From positions 1 through 5,611 of the forward strand of contig JAHECJ010000179.1 in the NCBI GenBank assembly GCA_024641805.1: a stretch of DNA of 5,611 nt, given 5' to 3'. This document shows, one piece after another, positions 5,449-5,611 of the stretch. Made by a program: the position numbers and the translations under genes. Position 1 is the stretch's first letter; the number at the start of each line of letters is the position of its first letter. The DNA comes from Desulfococcus sp. Its GTDB lineage: Bacteria; Desulfobacterota; Desulfobacteria; Desulfobacterales; Desulfosalsimonadaceae. The notes below the pieces were generated by a model. That model ran no database searches and was not told where the DNA came from. It was given only the letters and a program-made list of their open reading frames with translations.

Positions 5449-5611
5449 TTATATGCCAAATCTTTCTTTGACCATCTGACCGATGACTTCCCAGTCAACG
5501 CACGGACGGATAAATCCTTGCGGATGAATGAGCGGGCAACCGGCCGCTGCGTCATCTATATATAAATCCCCGTATGGCTTAGGACTGGATGTCCACTCAA
5601 CCTGATCGGGG
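5449..5611 (-). CDS. Probable HAD-superfamily hydrolase (BT0820-like), C-terminal end only
   Basis: The last 53 codons of a leftward gene that enters from the right edge and ends in TAA. The visible part contains KPYGDLYIDDAAAGCPL (11-27 of the fragment), then PCVDWEVIGQMVKERFGI at the end. This matches from memory the tail of small HAD-type hydrolases such as Bacteroides BT0820 (DLFIDD, G-x-P, then DW and a final helix). There the IDD would supply the acidic motif IV residues that bind magnesium. The catalytic DxD motif I lies outside the window, so activity and substrate are unknown. It is upstream of and co-directional with the SLOG gene. Confidence 0.6.
   Translation of the reverse strand, partial: PDQVEWTSSPKPYGDLYIDDAAAGCPLIHPQGFIRPCVDWEVIGQMVKERFGI

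Overview
The window looks like a piece of bacterial chromosome with moderate GC and AT-rich intergenic gaps. It carries parts or all of six protein genes. All but one lie on the minus strand; the exception is a TetR-type regulator on the plus strand. The gene content (a secreted ceramidase, a TetR regulator with a long N-terminus, lineage-specific hypothetical genes, a SLOG protein) and codon use would fit a Desulfobacterota or other proteobacterial genome. No rRNA, tRNA or strongly diagnostic gene is present, so that placement is a weak inference.

Left part (1-1968): the N-terminal 263 residues of a secreted neutral/alkaline ceramidase (minus strand, running off the left edge) are divergent from a TetR/AcrR-family regulator. 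The 472-bp gap between them holds a good sigma70-type promoter for the ceramidase. It also holds two copies of an 18-bp palindromic operator, one perfect and one degenerate, centred exactly 126 bp apart. The degenerate copy sits in the presumed regulator promoter. The simplest reading is an autoregulated TetR repressor beside a lipid-hydrolase gene that it may or may not control.

Middle part (2082-4240): two genes that I do not recognise, of 239 and 363 codons, run leftward in the order 4163->3444 then 3350->2259. They are preceded by a strong promoter (TTGCAA-17-TATTAT) and a 12-bp perfect palindrome in the leader, and followed by an intrinsic terminator with a perfect 14-bp stem. They behave like a small two-gene operon of unknown role.

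Right part (4550-5611): a SLOG-superfamily (Rossmannoid nucleotide-binding) protein gene lies on the minus strand with its own terminator. Upstream of it is the C-terminal end of a probable HAD-superfamily hydrolase resembling the BT0820 type, cut by the right edge. A strong terminator hairpin lies 52 bp before the SLOG start, so it either ends the HAD transcript or acts as an attenuator in the SLOG leader.

No IS element, CRISPR array, integron site or tRNA was seen. The most interesting items are the paired, helically phased operators; the unknown two-gene unit with its leader palindrome; the two terminators that share sequence beyond their stems; and the SLOG/HAD neighbourhood.
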